This document shows positions 25,505 to 34,020 of a stretch of DNA of 64,000 bases, one piece after another. Origin of the DNA: Blastopirellula sediminis (GTDB lineage: Bacteria; Planctomycetota; Planctomycetia; Pirellulales; Pirellulaceae). The stretch lies in contig NZ_JAJKFT010000010.1 of assembly GCF_020966755.1 (NCBI RefSeq), positions 744,001 to 808,000 of the forward strand. The letters run 5' to 3'. Under the pieces are notes generated by a model, which was not told the DNA's origin, ran no database searches, and was given only the letters and a program-made list of their open reading frames with translations. Each line of letters starts with the position of its first letter. The stretch's first letter is position 1. A program made the translations under genes and the position numbers.

Positions 25505-26863
25505 ATGAGCCGCAGCACTTTGCAAATCGCCGCGATCGTTCTGTTACTGGGCGTCGTCGCCTACGCGGCATCGCTCGGCGACAACCAAGAAGCATCAACG
25601 CCGCAGGGTCGGAGCGAAGTCCTCTTCTGGCATTTCTGGGGAGGCGCCGATCGGGCGACGGTCGAAGAGATCGTCCGCCGCTTTAACGAGTCGCAGGACG
25701 AACACTACGTTCGCGCAATTGCGATGCCGGGGAACAACCTTGACCTGAAGTTTTTTCTCGCCGTCGCCGGGGGCGATCCGCCCGACCTGCTGAATATTGA
25801 CGATCCAGTCATCGCCGACTGGGGTGCACGCGGCGCAATCCTGCCGCTCGACGCCTTCGCGCCCGCAGAGGAAGTGCGACAAGCGGAGAAGTGGCTCTTT
25901 CCCGCCGCACGGCGTCTGGCGACTTACGATGGTCGCTTGTATGCGTTACCCAATGGTCTCGATATACGAGCGCTCTACTATCATCAGACGCTGCTCGATC
26001 AGTACGGGCTGAAACCGCCGGAGACGTTGGCCGATCTCGACCAGATCGAAACGACAATCGCGCCGCCGGGACAAAAGTCGTACCAGCGGCATGGCTATCT
26101 GCCTGACTCGCGACGCTTGTGGCCGTGGGGATATGTCTTCGGCGGACAGTTTTACAACAAGGAAACGCACCAGGTGACGGCCGATGACCCGCAGATCGTC
26201 GCTTCCCTTGAGTGGATGGTTGGATTCCGCCAGCGTTATGGCCCGGCCGAGATTGCCGCGTTTCGTTCCGGCGATCAATCGCTCCCCGGCAAAGCCTTTC
26301 CGCTGCTGGCTGGTCGCTATGCGGTGATGATGGATGGCCAGTGGCGCGTCCGCGACATCCGCGCGTTTCAAGCGGCGCAAAGAGAACGAGGCGAGCCGAT
26401 CACGCAGTTCGGCGTTTGCCCGTTGCCGCCTCCGCCGGGAGGAAAAACGCGAGCCGGCTGGGTGAACGGCAACAACTTTGTCGTCCCCCGCGGCGCGAAG
26501 AACGCAGCCGGAGCGTGGGCCTTTATGAAGTTCTGGAGCGGCCTGGGACACGAAACGGAAGCGGCCCAGACCTGCGTTGCCGGCGGCTGGATTCCAGTCT
26601 CGGGGCAGGTCGTGCAACAGCCGCAGTTCCAAGCTTTCCTGAAAGAAGAGCCGATGTTCGCTCAGTTCGTCGACTTGGCCGGCAGCGAAAACCAATACCC
26701 AATTCCCGTCGTTCCGGCCGGCGCCTTTTTCGATAGCGAGATCAAGAACGTCGCCGAGCGAGCGATGCTACGAACCGAAGAGCCCGACTGCGCGGCGATG
26801 CTCAAAGAAGCGACGCGCGTGATTCAACGCCAGATTGACGCCGCGCGGGAGTCGGTCGAATGA
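25505..26863 (+). CDS. Extracellular sugar-binding protein of ABC importer
   Basis: The 452-residue protein is a family 1 solute-binding protein. It has an N-terminal hydrophobic segment (LQIAAIVLLLGVVAYAA) acting as signal peptide or anchor, then EVLFWHFWGG, the usual opening of this class. Further motifs are the GGDPPDLLNIDD segment, LDAFAP, and YALPNGLDIRALYYHQTLLDQYGL. No lipobox Cys is visible, so it is either periplasmic or held by its N-terminal helix. It lies between two permeases with overlaps at both ends (ATGA with the downstream gene), a tight operon. The sugar is unknown. The order permease-binding protein-permease is less usual than binding protein first. Confidence 0.9.
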   Translation: MSRSTLQIAAIVLLLGVVAYAASLGDNQEASTPQGRSEVLFWHFWGGADRATVEEIVRRFNESQDEHYVRAIAMPGNNLDLKFFLAVAGGDPPDLLNIDDPVIADWGARGAILPLDAFAPAEEVRQAEKWLFPAARRLATYDGRLYALPNGLDIRALYYHQTLLDQYGLKPPETLADLDQIETTIAPPGQKSYQRHGYLPDSRRLWPWGYVFGGQFYNKETHQVTADDPQIVASLEWMVGFRQRYGPAEIAAFRSGDQSLPGKAFPLLAGRYAVMMDGQWRVRDIRAFQAAQRERGEPITQFGVCPLPPPPGGKTRAGWVNGNNFVVPRGAKNAAGAWAFMKFWSGLGHETEAAQTCVAGGWIPVSGQVVQQPQFQAFLKEEPMFAQFVDLAGSENQYPIPVVPAGAFFDSEIKNVAERAMLRTEEPDCAAMLKEATRVIQRQIDAARESVE

Positions 26864-27684
26864 AGTTGAACCTGTTCGAAAAAGTGCTGGCCTATTTGGC
26901 TCTGCTGTTCGCGGCGATCCTGCTCGCTGGCCCGCTGTTGATCATGGCCTTCTCGTCGCTGAAAACGCCGGCCGAGATTCAAACCGATCCGCACGCAATT
27001 CTGCCGCAGTCATGGCGGTGGAAAAACTACCAAGACGCGGTCAGCGCGATGCCGTTCTTCCTGTACCTGCGAAACACGCTGTTGATCTGCATCGGCTCGG
27101 TGATCGGCACAGTGATTTCGTGCTCGATGACGGCGTACGCGTTTTCAAAACTGAATTGGCCGGGGCGAAATCTATTGTTCGGCGTGCTGATCGGCACAAT
27201 GCTCCTGCCGTGGCATGTGACGATGATTCCCCGATTCTTGTTGCTGCGGGAAGTCGGACTTTACAACACGCTCGGCGCGCTGATCATTCCCACATTCCTG
27301 GGAGATGCGTTTTCGATCTTTTTGCTACGGCAGTTCTTTCGCACCATTCCGGAAGAACTGAGCGAAGCGGCTCGCATCGACGGGCTGAGCGAATGGGGGA
27401 TCTTCTGGCGAATCGTGTTGCCGCTGTCGAAACCGGCGATCGCGACCGTCGCGCTGTTCCAGTTTATCGCCGCATGGAACGACTTCAGCGGCCCGTTGTT
27501 GCTCTTGAGCGACAAGCGGAACTTCCCGCTGGCGTACGGGCTAGAGCAGTTCGTCAGCTCGTATAGCGATCAAACCCACTTGCTGTTGGCGGCGGCGACT
27601 TTGTTCACGCTACCGATTGTGGTTCTGTTCTTCCTGACGCAGCGAACCTTCTTGAAAGGGATCGCAACGACAGGACTGAAGTAG
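26860..27684 (+). CDS. Carbohydrate ABC transporter permease (MalG type)
   Basis: This 274-residue inner-membrane protein is the second permease of the importer. It has six predicted membrane segments starting with VLAYLALLFAAILLAGPLLIM, the SLKTPAEI segment typical of MalG/UgpE-type permeases, and the EAA loop EELSEAARIDGLSEWGIFWR. The ATG overlaps the binding-protein stop (ATGA), indicating translational coupling. A large inverted repeat follows 11 bases after the stop and may terminate the operon. Confidence 0.93.
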   Translation: MKLNLFEKVLAYLALLFAAILLAGPLLIMAFSSLKTPAEIQTDPHAILPQSWRWKNYQDAVSAMPFFLYLRNTLLICIGSVIGTVISCSMTAYAFSKLNWPGRNLLFGVLIGTMLLPWHVTMIPRFLLLREVGLYNTLGALIIPTFLGDAFSIFLLRQFFRTIPEELSEAARIDGLSEWGIFWRIVLPLSKPAIATVALFQFIAAWNDFSGPLLLLSDKRNFPLAYGLEQFVSSYSDQTHLLLAAATLFTLPIVVLFFLTQRTFLKGIATTGLK

Positions 27685-27694
27685 CCAGAATCCT

Positions 27695-27800
27695 TGGTGC
27701 CATGCTCTTGCGGCGATAGCCGGATGAGCATGTCTTCAATGCGTGTCACCAGGGCAAAGACATGCTCATCCGGCGAAGACGCCGCAAGAGCATGGCACCA
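27695..27800. repeat. 106-bp near-perfect inverted repeat
   Basis: Two nested stems are read directly. The outer arms of 21 bases, 27695-27715 and 27780-27800, are perfect complements (TGGTGCCATGCTC... against ...GAGCATGGCACCA). The inner arms of 18 bases, 27719-27736 and 27757-27774, are also perfect (GCCGGATGAGCATGTCTT). They are separated by a small asymmetric bulge (3 and 5 bases) and enclose a 20-base centre. It fills the space between two convergent genes. It could be a bidirectional terminator, a structured RNA or a miniature inverted-repeat element; no target-site duplication is obvious. Confidence 0.85.
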
Positions 27801-27820
27801 TTAGAAACGGGGACTACGAG

Positions 27821-28951
27821 CTACTTTATCTCGCGTCCCTGCTCGTCCATATTGTTCTTCAGATCATCCACGATCACCCCACGAACGTCGCCGGGGTCGT
27901 CGTACTGCCAGACTTTGACCGACGCGAACTTGATCGACGCCGTTTTCCACGGCGCGGGGCCGGCCCAATCGGGGAGCCAAATCCCTAGGTTCAACTGCGC
28001 CGCCATCGCCGGAACGAAGCGATGATTCTCGGCAATCTTTTTGCCGTCGAGATAGTGAACCGCGTAATCGCCGGTATAGACGGCGTAGCGATCGGGACCG
28101 AGACGCTTGAGCGGATTGCCGAGATAGTCGTCAAACGGAATCGACTTCTCCTGGATCCAGTAATAGCCATCCTGCTCGGCGACCATCGCATCGGTGACGC
28201 TCGGGAGTTCCTTCAGTTTCGTGCGCCACTCGGTGACATACGTGTGGTAGTCGCCGTCGATCACGTGCGAAACGTCCCACAACAGCGGCTCATGCCGACT
28301 CTGACAAAACGTGTTGTACATCGCCTTGGAGAAGTCGCCCCCTTTGCCGAACTCAGGGAAGTCGAGCTCCGACCAATATTCGTTCGCGCCCAGGCCGTAC
28401 GCTTTCATGTGCGGGTTATACATCGGCTTGTCGGCCACGAACTGCTCGACCGGCTTGTCGCTGACGTGAACCCAGCGATAGCCGTAGGTCCACATCGCCG
28501 GAATCGCGCCGCTTGGCTCGCGCGGATTCTCGGGACCGCCGTCATACGGTTTCGCCTCGCCCACCTTAGCGACGATTTCAATCCGTCCCGAGGCGAAAAA
28601 CGGCTTCGAGACGATCACGCCGCCAACGCGATCTTTCCGTCCCCACATCCCGACGACGTCGCCGTCGTACTGATCGCCATGGCCAGTGCAGACCAGGACG
28701 TTTTTCGTTTCGCCATGAACGTCGTCCGGCGCCACCGACACGTTCTCCGGCACGACCCCATGATTGCCGCCGCCCCATTTCTTTCGCAGCACATACCACT
28801 TTTGCGGGTCGATCTGCCCCGACGACCAGTCTTCCGTAAAGACGAGTCGAGCCTCTTTCGGCGGGGCCGGTACGCTCTCGGGCAAGTCGGCGGCCAGCGA
28901 CCAGGTCGCAGCGCAGCAAGAGAATACGAGAACCGGCAACAGACGGCGCAT
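27821..28951 (-). CDS. Secreted GH16-like glycoside hydrolase
   Basis: The 376-residue product has a signal peptide (LLPVLVFSCCAATWSLA, cleavage near AADLP) and a jelly-roll-type glycosidase sequence. The catalytic signature E-x-D-x-x-E is at Glu195-Asp197-Glu200 (SELDFPEFG), as in GH16 laminarinases, agarases and carrageenases. The opening LVFTEDWSSGQIDPQKWYV matches the usual N-terminal strand of GH16, and the C-terminal region WKTASIKFASVKVWQYD matches its final strand. Aromatic residues around the active site would shape the glycan subsite. Likely extracellular or periplasmic polysaccharide degradation; the substrate cannot be read from sequence alone. The ABC importer next door might take up its products, but the genes are convergent. 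Confidence 0.78.
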   Translation of the reverse strand: MRRLLPVLVFSCCAATWSLAADLPESVPAPPKEARLVFTEDWSSGQIDPQKWYVLRKKWGGGNHGVVPENVSVAPDDVHGETKNVLVCTGHGDQYDGDVVGMWGRKDRVGGVIVSKPFFASGRIEIVAKVGEAKPYDGGPENPREPSGAIPAMWTYGYRWVHVSDKPVEQFVADKPMYNPHMKAYGLGANEYWSELDFPEFGKGGDFSKAMYNTFCQSRHEPLLWDVSHVIDGDYHTYVTEWRTKLKELPSVTDAMVAEQDGYYWIQEKSIPFDDYLGNPLKRLGPDRYAVYTGDYAVHYLDGKKIAENHRFVPAMAAQLNLGIWLPDWAGPAPWKTASIKFASVKVWQYDDPGDVRGVIVDDLKNNMDEQGREIK

Positions 28952-29067
28952 GACGAGGACTTTCGCACAGAGAAGGAAGCGATGAGCGGCTTACCTTGCT
29001 ATGATAGTCCGCAGGGGACAGGTTACTCCCAAACTAGAAAAACTTCCTGCGGCCGGGCGCATCGACG

Positions 29068-29286
29068 ATGAAAGAAGACTTCAGCGGCTTTTGCAACGCC
29101 GGACCCGAGAACGCCCAACGAGCGATCGAAGAAGCGCATCAGGCGGTGCTCGAAGAGCTGCAAATCGCGCTGGAAGAAGCGACCGACGACGCCGAACGGG
29201 CCGACATCGAACAGGCGATCGCCGATGCGGTGGCCGAGAAGGAACGAGTCTTGAAGCAGTTGCTGGGACCGAAGAACTGCACGTAA
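29068..29286 (+). CDS. Small acidic helical protein, unknown
   Basis: This 72-residue protein is not a family I recognise. It is predicted to be almost entirely helical, with heptad-like spacing and strong acidic character (AIEEAHQAVLEELQIALEEA, then DIEQAIADAVAEKERVLKQLL). A Cys lies near each end (FCNAG, KNCT). It starts at ATG29068 about 130 bases upstream of eutB on the same strand. Position suggests it may be co-expressed with the ethanolamine genes, but there is no further evidence. It could be a small dimeric scaffold or regulator. Confidence 0.5.
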   Translation: MKEDFSGFCNAGPENAQRAIEEAHQAVLEELQIALEEATDDAERADIEQAIADAVAEKERVLKQLLGPKNCT

Positions 29287-29412
29287 CGCAGCCGGTGAGA
29301 CTGCGAAAACCGGCAAATTAATTTTGAAAACTTTGTCACTTGTTTCGCAAGTTCGCTTTCGATCAACTGGAATCGATCCGCGAATGCTTGAGCCTCTTCT
29401 CTTCGCCAGAAC

Positions 29413-30783
29413 ATGAAATACCAGCATCGAATCGGCGCGACGACTTATTCGTTCCCCGATCTCAAATGCGTGCTCGCCAAAGCGACGCCAGAACGTTCCG
29501 GCGACAAGCTGGCCGGTCTGGCGGCCGAGAACAACAAAGAGCGGCTCGCCGCGCGACATGTGCTGGCCGATACGCCGCTGTCGCAGTTTCTCGATGAGCT
29601 CATCATTCCCTACGAGCTCGATGCGGTTACACGGCTGGCGGTCGATCAGCTTGACGAAGCGGCGCTGGCCGAGGTTCGTTCTCTGACGGTCGGCGAGTTT
29701 CGCGATTGGCTTCTCGCCGCCGAGACCGATGGCGCGACGATCTTGCGCGTCAGTCCAGGCCTGTTGCCGGAAATGGTCGCGGCGGTCAGTAAGTTAATGT
29801 CGAACCAGGATCTGATCCTGGCCGCGTCGAAGATCCGCGTCGTCTCGCAGTTTCGCAACACGCTTGGCCTGAAGGGACATTTCTCGACCCGCTTGCAGCC
29901 CAATCATCCGACCGACGATCCGAAGGGGATATTGGCCAGCACCATCGACGGGCTGCTCTACGGCGTCGGCGATGCGGTGATTGGGATCAACCCCGCTTCG
30001 GACGATCCCCGCGCCACGCGAACGCTGCTGGAGATGCTCGATGAACTGCGTACGCGTTTCAACATTCCCACGCAGACCTGCGTCCTTGCCCACGTCACCA
30101 CGACGATCGACCTGATGGAAGCTGGCGCCCCAGTCGATCTGATCTTTCAGTCGATCGGCGGCACTGAAGCGACGAACGACAGCTTTGGCGTTACTTTGGA
30201 GTTGCTCGATCAGGCGTATCAAGCGGGTCTGCAACTTGACCGCGGAACGGTTGGTCGCAACTGCATGTACTTTGAGACAGGGCAGGGGAGTTCCCACTCG
30301 GCTAACGCCCATCATGGCGTCGATCAACAAACCTGCGAAGTGCGGGCCTATGCCGTCGCCCGTAAGTATCGCCCGCTACTGGTCAACTCGGTCGTCGGTT
30401 TCATCGGTCCCGAGTATCTGTACGACGGCAAGCAGATCTTGCGCGCCGGCCTGGAAGACCACTTCTGCGGCAAGTTGATGGGGCTTCCGATGGGGTGCGA
30501 CGTCTGCTACACGAATCACGCCCAGGTCGATCAAGACGACATGGACAATCTCCTCTCGTTGCTGGCGCTGGCCGGTTGCAACTTTGTGATGGGAGTCCCC
30601 GGCGCCGACGACGTGATGCTTCATTACCAAAGCACCTCGTACCACGACCAACTCTATCTGCGGCAGTTGCTGGGGCTGAAACATGCCCCGGAATTTGAAC
30701 AGTGGCTGCAAGGGATGAACGTCATCGATGATCAGGGACAGATCCTGGAAGAGACGCCGCGTCACCGGTTGATGTACCTATGA
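29413..30783 (+). CDS. eutB: Ethanolamine ammonia-lyase large subunit EutB
   Basis: EutB is the catalytic subunit of the adenosylcobalamin-dependent lyase that converts ethanolamine to acetaldehyde and ammonia. Recognisable segments are the N-terminal TYSFPDLKCVLAKATPERSGD, LAAENNKERLAARHVLAD, the barrel strings FSTRLQPNHPTDDPKGI and GDAVIGINPASDD, and the C-terminal NHAQVDQDDMDNLL and GVPGADDVMLHYQSTS segments. At 456 residues it is full length. The stop overlaps the ATG of eutC by 4 bases, the usual coupling. The cobalamin must be imported or made elsewhere. Confidence 0.95.
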   Translation: MKYQHRIGATTYSFPDLKCVLAKATPERSGDKLAGLAAENNKERLAARHVLADTPLSQFLDELIIPYELDAVTRLAVDQLDEAALAEVRSLTVGEFRDWLLAAETDGATILRVSPGLLPEMVAAVSKLMSNQDLILAASKIRVVSQFRNTLGLKGHFSTRLQPNHPTDDPKGILASTIDGLLYGVGDAVIGINPASDDPRATRTLLEMLDELRTRFNIPTQTCVLAHVTTTIDLMEAGAPVDLIFQSIGGTEATNDSFGVTLELLDQAYQAGLQLDRGTVGRNCMYFETGQGSSHSANAHHGVDQQTCEVRAYAVARKYRPLLVNSVVGFIGPEYLYDGKQILRAGLEDHFCGKLMGLPMGCDVCYTNHAQVDQDDMDNLLSLLALAGCNFVMGVPGADDVMLHYQSTSYHDQLYLRQLLGLKHAPEFEQWLQGMNVIDDQGQILEETPRHRLMYL

Positions 30784-31532
30784 ACCAGGACGACATTTGG
30801 GAAAAGTATCGCCAGTTCACCCATGCCCGCATCGGCTTGGGGCGAACCGGCAGCAGCATGACGACGCGTCAGATGCTCGCGTTTCGGACCGATCATGCGC
30901 TCGCCAGCGACGCCGTTTGGGCCGACCTGAATACCGACGCCGTCCAGGCAGAACTGCAGAACCTGGGGCTCGATTCGATCTTGCTCAACAGTCAGGCCCG
31001 CGACCGACAGCAGTATGTCCAGCGACCTGACCTGGGACGCATTTTGAGCGAATCGTCGCAAGCGACGCTTCAGTCGCTGCCGCGGGAAGAGTACGAGGTC
31101 AGCATCACGCTGGCCGATGGGCTGTCGGCGATCGCGATCGAGCGAAACGCCGCGCCGCTGCTTGCTCATTTGATGCCGCTTTTGAGGCCGTATCGCGTCG
31201 CGCCGATCACCATCGTCCGACAAGGCCGAGTCGCCATCAGCGACCCGATCGGCGATCTGCTCGGCAGCCAGTTGTCGGTGATCTTGATCGGCGAACGCCC
31301 CGGGCTCACCTCTCCCTACAGCATGGGCGCCTACCTCACCTACGCCCCCTGCAGCGGCAATACCGACGAACGCCGCAACTGTATTTCCAACATTCGGAGC
31401 GAAGGGCTGCCGCATGAACTCGCGGCGCAGAAGCTCTGCTTTTTGATCGGCGAGTCGCTGCGCAAAAAGCTCTCCGGCGTAAAGCTTAAAGACCTCTTTC
31501 ACGACGATCGGCTCAATGACGCAGCCCAATAA
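30780..31532 (+). CDS. eutC: Ethanolamine ammonia-lyase small subunit EutC
   Basis: EutC binds the cobalamin together with EutB. Family strings are visible: FTHARIGLGRTGSSMTTRQMLAFRTDHALA at the N-terminus (split here into the motifs ARIGLGR and FRTDHA), LSESSQATL, VSITLADGLSA, LLGSQLSVILIGERPGLTSP, and the C-terminal CISNIRSEGL. At 250 residues it lacks the long N-terminal tail of enterobacterial EutC (about 295 residues), which targets the enzyme to microcompartments. That fits the absence of shell-protein genes nearby. The start overlaps eutB and its 3' end overlaps the permease gene by 17 bases. Confidence 0.94.
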   Translation: MNQDDIWEKYRQFTHARIGLGRTGSSMTTRQMLAFRTDHALASDAVWADLNTDAVQAELQNLGLDSILLNSQARDRQQYVQRPDLGRILSESSQATLQSLPREEYEVSITLADGLSAIAIERNAAPLLAHLMPLLRPYRVAPITIVRQGRVAISDPIGDLLGSQLSVILIGERPGLTSPYSMGAYLTYAPCSGNTDERRNCISNIRSEGLPHELAAQKLCFLIGESLRKKLSGVKLKDLFHDDRLNDAAQ

Positions 31533-32862
31533 CGAACTGAAAAAGACGCTCGGCCCGTTCATGCTGTGGGGGCTCGGCGTCGGCTACGTGATCTCCGGGA
31601 TGTACTTCGGCTGGAACCTTGGTCTCGCCGAAGGGGGAACGCTCGGCATGGCCGTAGCGACCTTGTTCATCATCGTGATGTACGTGACGTTTACCTTCAG
31701 CTACACCGAAATGGCCTGTGCGATTCCGAAGGCTGGGGGAGCGTTCGACTACGCTCGACTCGGCTTGGGAAAGCGGTGGGGCTATTTGGCCGGGATCGCG
31801 CAAAGCATCGAGTTCATCTTCGCCCCGCCGGCGATCGCCTTTGCGATCGGCGCCTATCTCAACGCCTTTCTGCCGCAATTGAGCGTCACCGCGATCGCGA
31901 TTATCGCCTACCTGATCTTCACCGGACTCAACATCGTCGGCGTCCGCTCGGCCGCTTACTTTGAGCTATTCGTTACGATTCTCGCGGTGCTCGAACTGCT
32001 GCTGTTCGCCGGCGTCAGCTACACGGCGTTTCGGTTCGAGAACTTGACGATCAACGCCCTGCCTCATGGCTGGGGAGGCGCGTTCGCGGCAATTCCCTTT
32101 GCGATCTGGTTCTTTCTGGCGATCGAAGGAGTCGCTAACGTCGCCGAAGAGGCGAAGAATCCGCAGCGGAACGTGCTGATTGGTTTTGGCTCGGCGATCG
32201 CGACCCTTGTCGTTCTCTGCATCCTGGTCTTTACCTCGGCGGTCGGCGTCGCTGGGTGGGAAGCGATCGTCTTCCCCGAACCAGGAGCGGCGCCCTCCGA
32301 TTCGCCGCTGCCGCTCGCGTTGGCCAAGATCGTCGGTGAGGGAAGCGCTCTCTATCACCTCCTGATCACGATCGGACTGTTCGGCCTGATCGCGTCATTT
32401 CACGGCATCATTCTCGCGGCCGGACGATCGACGCTCGAACTGGGGCGCGAACGTTACGTCGCTCCGATCGTCGGCGTCGTTCACCCGCGAACGAAGACGC
32501 CGGTCAACGCGCTGATCGCCAACATGCTGCTCGGCATTATCGCCCTACTGACCGGCAAGACCGCCGAGATCATTACGCTGGCCTGCTTCGGCGCGCTGAC
32601 GCTCTACATCGTCTCGATGATCGCCTTCTTCGCACTGCGGAAGAACCACGCCGATCTGGAGCGTCCGTTCAAGACGCCCCTCTATCCCTTCTTCCCGGCG
32701 ATCGCGCTAATCATCGCGGCGGCGGCGCTCGTCGCACTCAGCGTCTACAACTTCTACCTGATGCTGATCTACGTCGGCATCGTCGGGATCGGCTACGTCG
32801 CTTTTCTTTGGCATCAAGCGGCCGCGGCGAGCGAAACGGAGCTGGCCGCGGAGAGCGAATAG
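31516..32862 (+). CDS. eat: Ethanolamine permease (APC family)
   Basis: This 448-residue integral membrane protein belongs to the amino acid/polyamine/organocation superfamily and resembles the Eat-type ethanolamine permeases. About twelve membrane segments are visible, with the APC-type helix-1 motif VGYVISGMYFGWN, AIPKAGGAFDYAR, and the helix-6 region PFAIWFFLAIEGVANVAEEAKNPQRN, all typical. A Lys-rich start and acidic tail (ETELAAESE) flank the membrane core. The gene overlaps eutC by 17 bases, which supports an uptake-plus-cleavage operon for ethanolamine as a nitrogen or carbon source. Confidence 0.9.
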   Translation: MTQPNNELKKTLGPFMLWGLGVGYVISGMYFGWNLGLAEGGTLGMAVATLFIIVMYVTFTFSYTEMACAIPKAGGAFDYARLGLGKRWGYLAGIAQSIEFIFAPPAIAFAIGAYLNAFLPQLSVTAIAIIAYLIFTGLNIVGVRSAAYFELFVTILAVLELLLFAGVSYTAFRFENLTINALPHGWGGAFAAIPFAIWFFLAIEGVANVAEEAKNPQRNVLIGFGSAIATLVVLCILVFTSAVGVAGWEAIVFPEPGAAPSDSPLPLALAKIVGEGSALYHLLITIGLFGLIASFHGIILAAGRSTLELGRERYVAPIVGVVHPRTKTPVNALIANMLLGIIALLTGKTAEIITLACFGALTLYIVSMIAFFALRKNHADLERPFKTPLYPFFPAIALIIAAAALVALSVYNFYLMLIYVGIVGIGYVAFLWHQAAAASETELAAESE

Positions 32863-32875
32863 TCGCCGCGCGGTT

Positions 32876-33733
32876 TTAGTACGGCTGCGGAATAAACCGG
32901 CGTTCGCCCCGCAGGCTGTTCTCGTACGGGTGCTCCTCGTCCCGCTTCGGCAGCTTCACCTTCTTGCGGGGAATGTCTTGATAATTCCCCAAACTGAGCA
33001 GGTGCGAGATGCAGTTGAGATGGGCTCGACGTTTGTCGTCCGACGGGACGACGTACCACGGCGCTTCCGGAATATCGGTCGCCGCCATCATTGCGTCGCG
33101 AGCCTTTGAGTATTCGTACCAGCGCTTGCGGGCCTCGATATCCATCGGGCTGAATTTCCAGCGTTTGTCAGGCTGGTCAAGTCGCTTCTGGAAACGGCGT
33201 CCTTGTTCGGCGTAGCTGACGTTGAACCAATACTTGATCAAGTTAACGCCGCTGCGGATCAACATCCGTTCGAACTCCGGCGCGCTGCGGAGGAACTCTT
33301 GGTATTGATCGCCGGTGCAAAAGCCCATCACCCGTTCGACCCCGGCGCGGTTGTACCAACTGCGATCCATCAGCACGATTTCCCCGGCCGACGGCAAGTG
33401 GGCGACGTACCGCTGAAAGTACCACTGCGTCAGCTCGACGTCAGACGGTTTGCTGAGAGCGACGACGCGACAACCGCGCGGATTGAGCCGCTCCGAGATC
33501 CGCTTGATCGTGCTCCCCTTCCCGGCGCCATCGCGCCCTTCGAACAACACGACCAGACGAGTCCCTTTTTGCTTGACCCACTCTTGCGCTTTGACCAACT
33601 CGATCTGAAGTTTTTCGAGCTCCTTCTCGTAATCCTTCTTCTTCATCCGATCGTGAGGATCAAGTTCGACGTCCAAGTCGTCTTCGTGTTTTTTGCCATG
33701 ATCCGATTTCGACTTGGAAGAGCGTTTGTTCAT
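32876..33733 (-). CDS. ppk2: Polyphosphate kinase 2
   Basis: PPK2 transfers phosphate between polyphosphate and nucleotides. The 285-residue protein has Walker A GRDGAGKGS (66-74), the NPRGCRVVALSKPSDVE stretch, the Walker B motif LMDRSWYNRAGVE (Asp123, Arg124), and the lid and ending typical of the one-domain class (RWKFSPMDIEARKRWYEYSKARDAM, quoted only as a family marker by its ends RWKFSP and KARDAM). The ATG at 33731-33733 is chosen because it gives the usual charged N-terminus; an extension to 33964 has non-protein-like composition. An acidic/basic linker of about 30 residues precedes the core. It converges on the ethanolamine permease with 13 bases between stops. Confidence 0.92.
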   Translation of the reverse strand: MNKRSSKSKSDHGKKHEDDLDVELDPHDRMKKKDYEKELEKLQIELVKAQEWVKQKGTRLVVLFEGRDGAGKGSTIKRISERLNPRGCRVVALSKPSDVELTQWYFQRYVAHLPSAGEIVLMDRSWYNRAGVERVMGFCTGDQYQEFLRSAPEFERMLIRSGVNLIKYWFNVSYAEQGRRFQKRLDQPDKRWKFSPMDIEARKRWYEYSKARDAMMAATDIPEAPWYVVPSDDKRRAHLNCISHLLSLGNYQDIPRKKVKLPKRDEEHPYENSLRGERRFIPQPY

Positions 33734-34020
33734 CGTGGGGACTCTCAAAGCAGCGGGGCGGAGGGCGCCGTACGACTGGCCGGCGTCTTTCTTAGAAATG
33801 GTAGCATACGCATAGGGGGATTGTCGTGCGAATCGTGCCGGTCGTAACGACGATGACCGTGGGCGTGTCGCCAGCCGCTCCGCTGACTGATGCGCTCTTC
33901 GCGCCGCCGACGCAATCGCAGACGAGTAGGAAGTTCCACCAGGCGAAAAACGATCATTCTCCACGAATCGTTCATTCCATTCCTTTCTTCGGAGGAAACG
34001 TTCTCTTAACTAGCGCCCGC

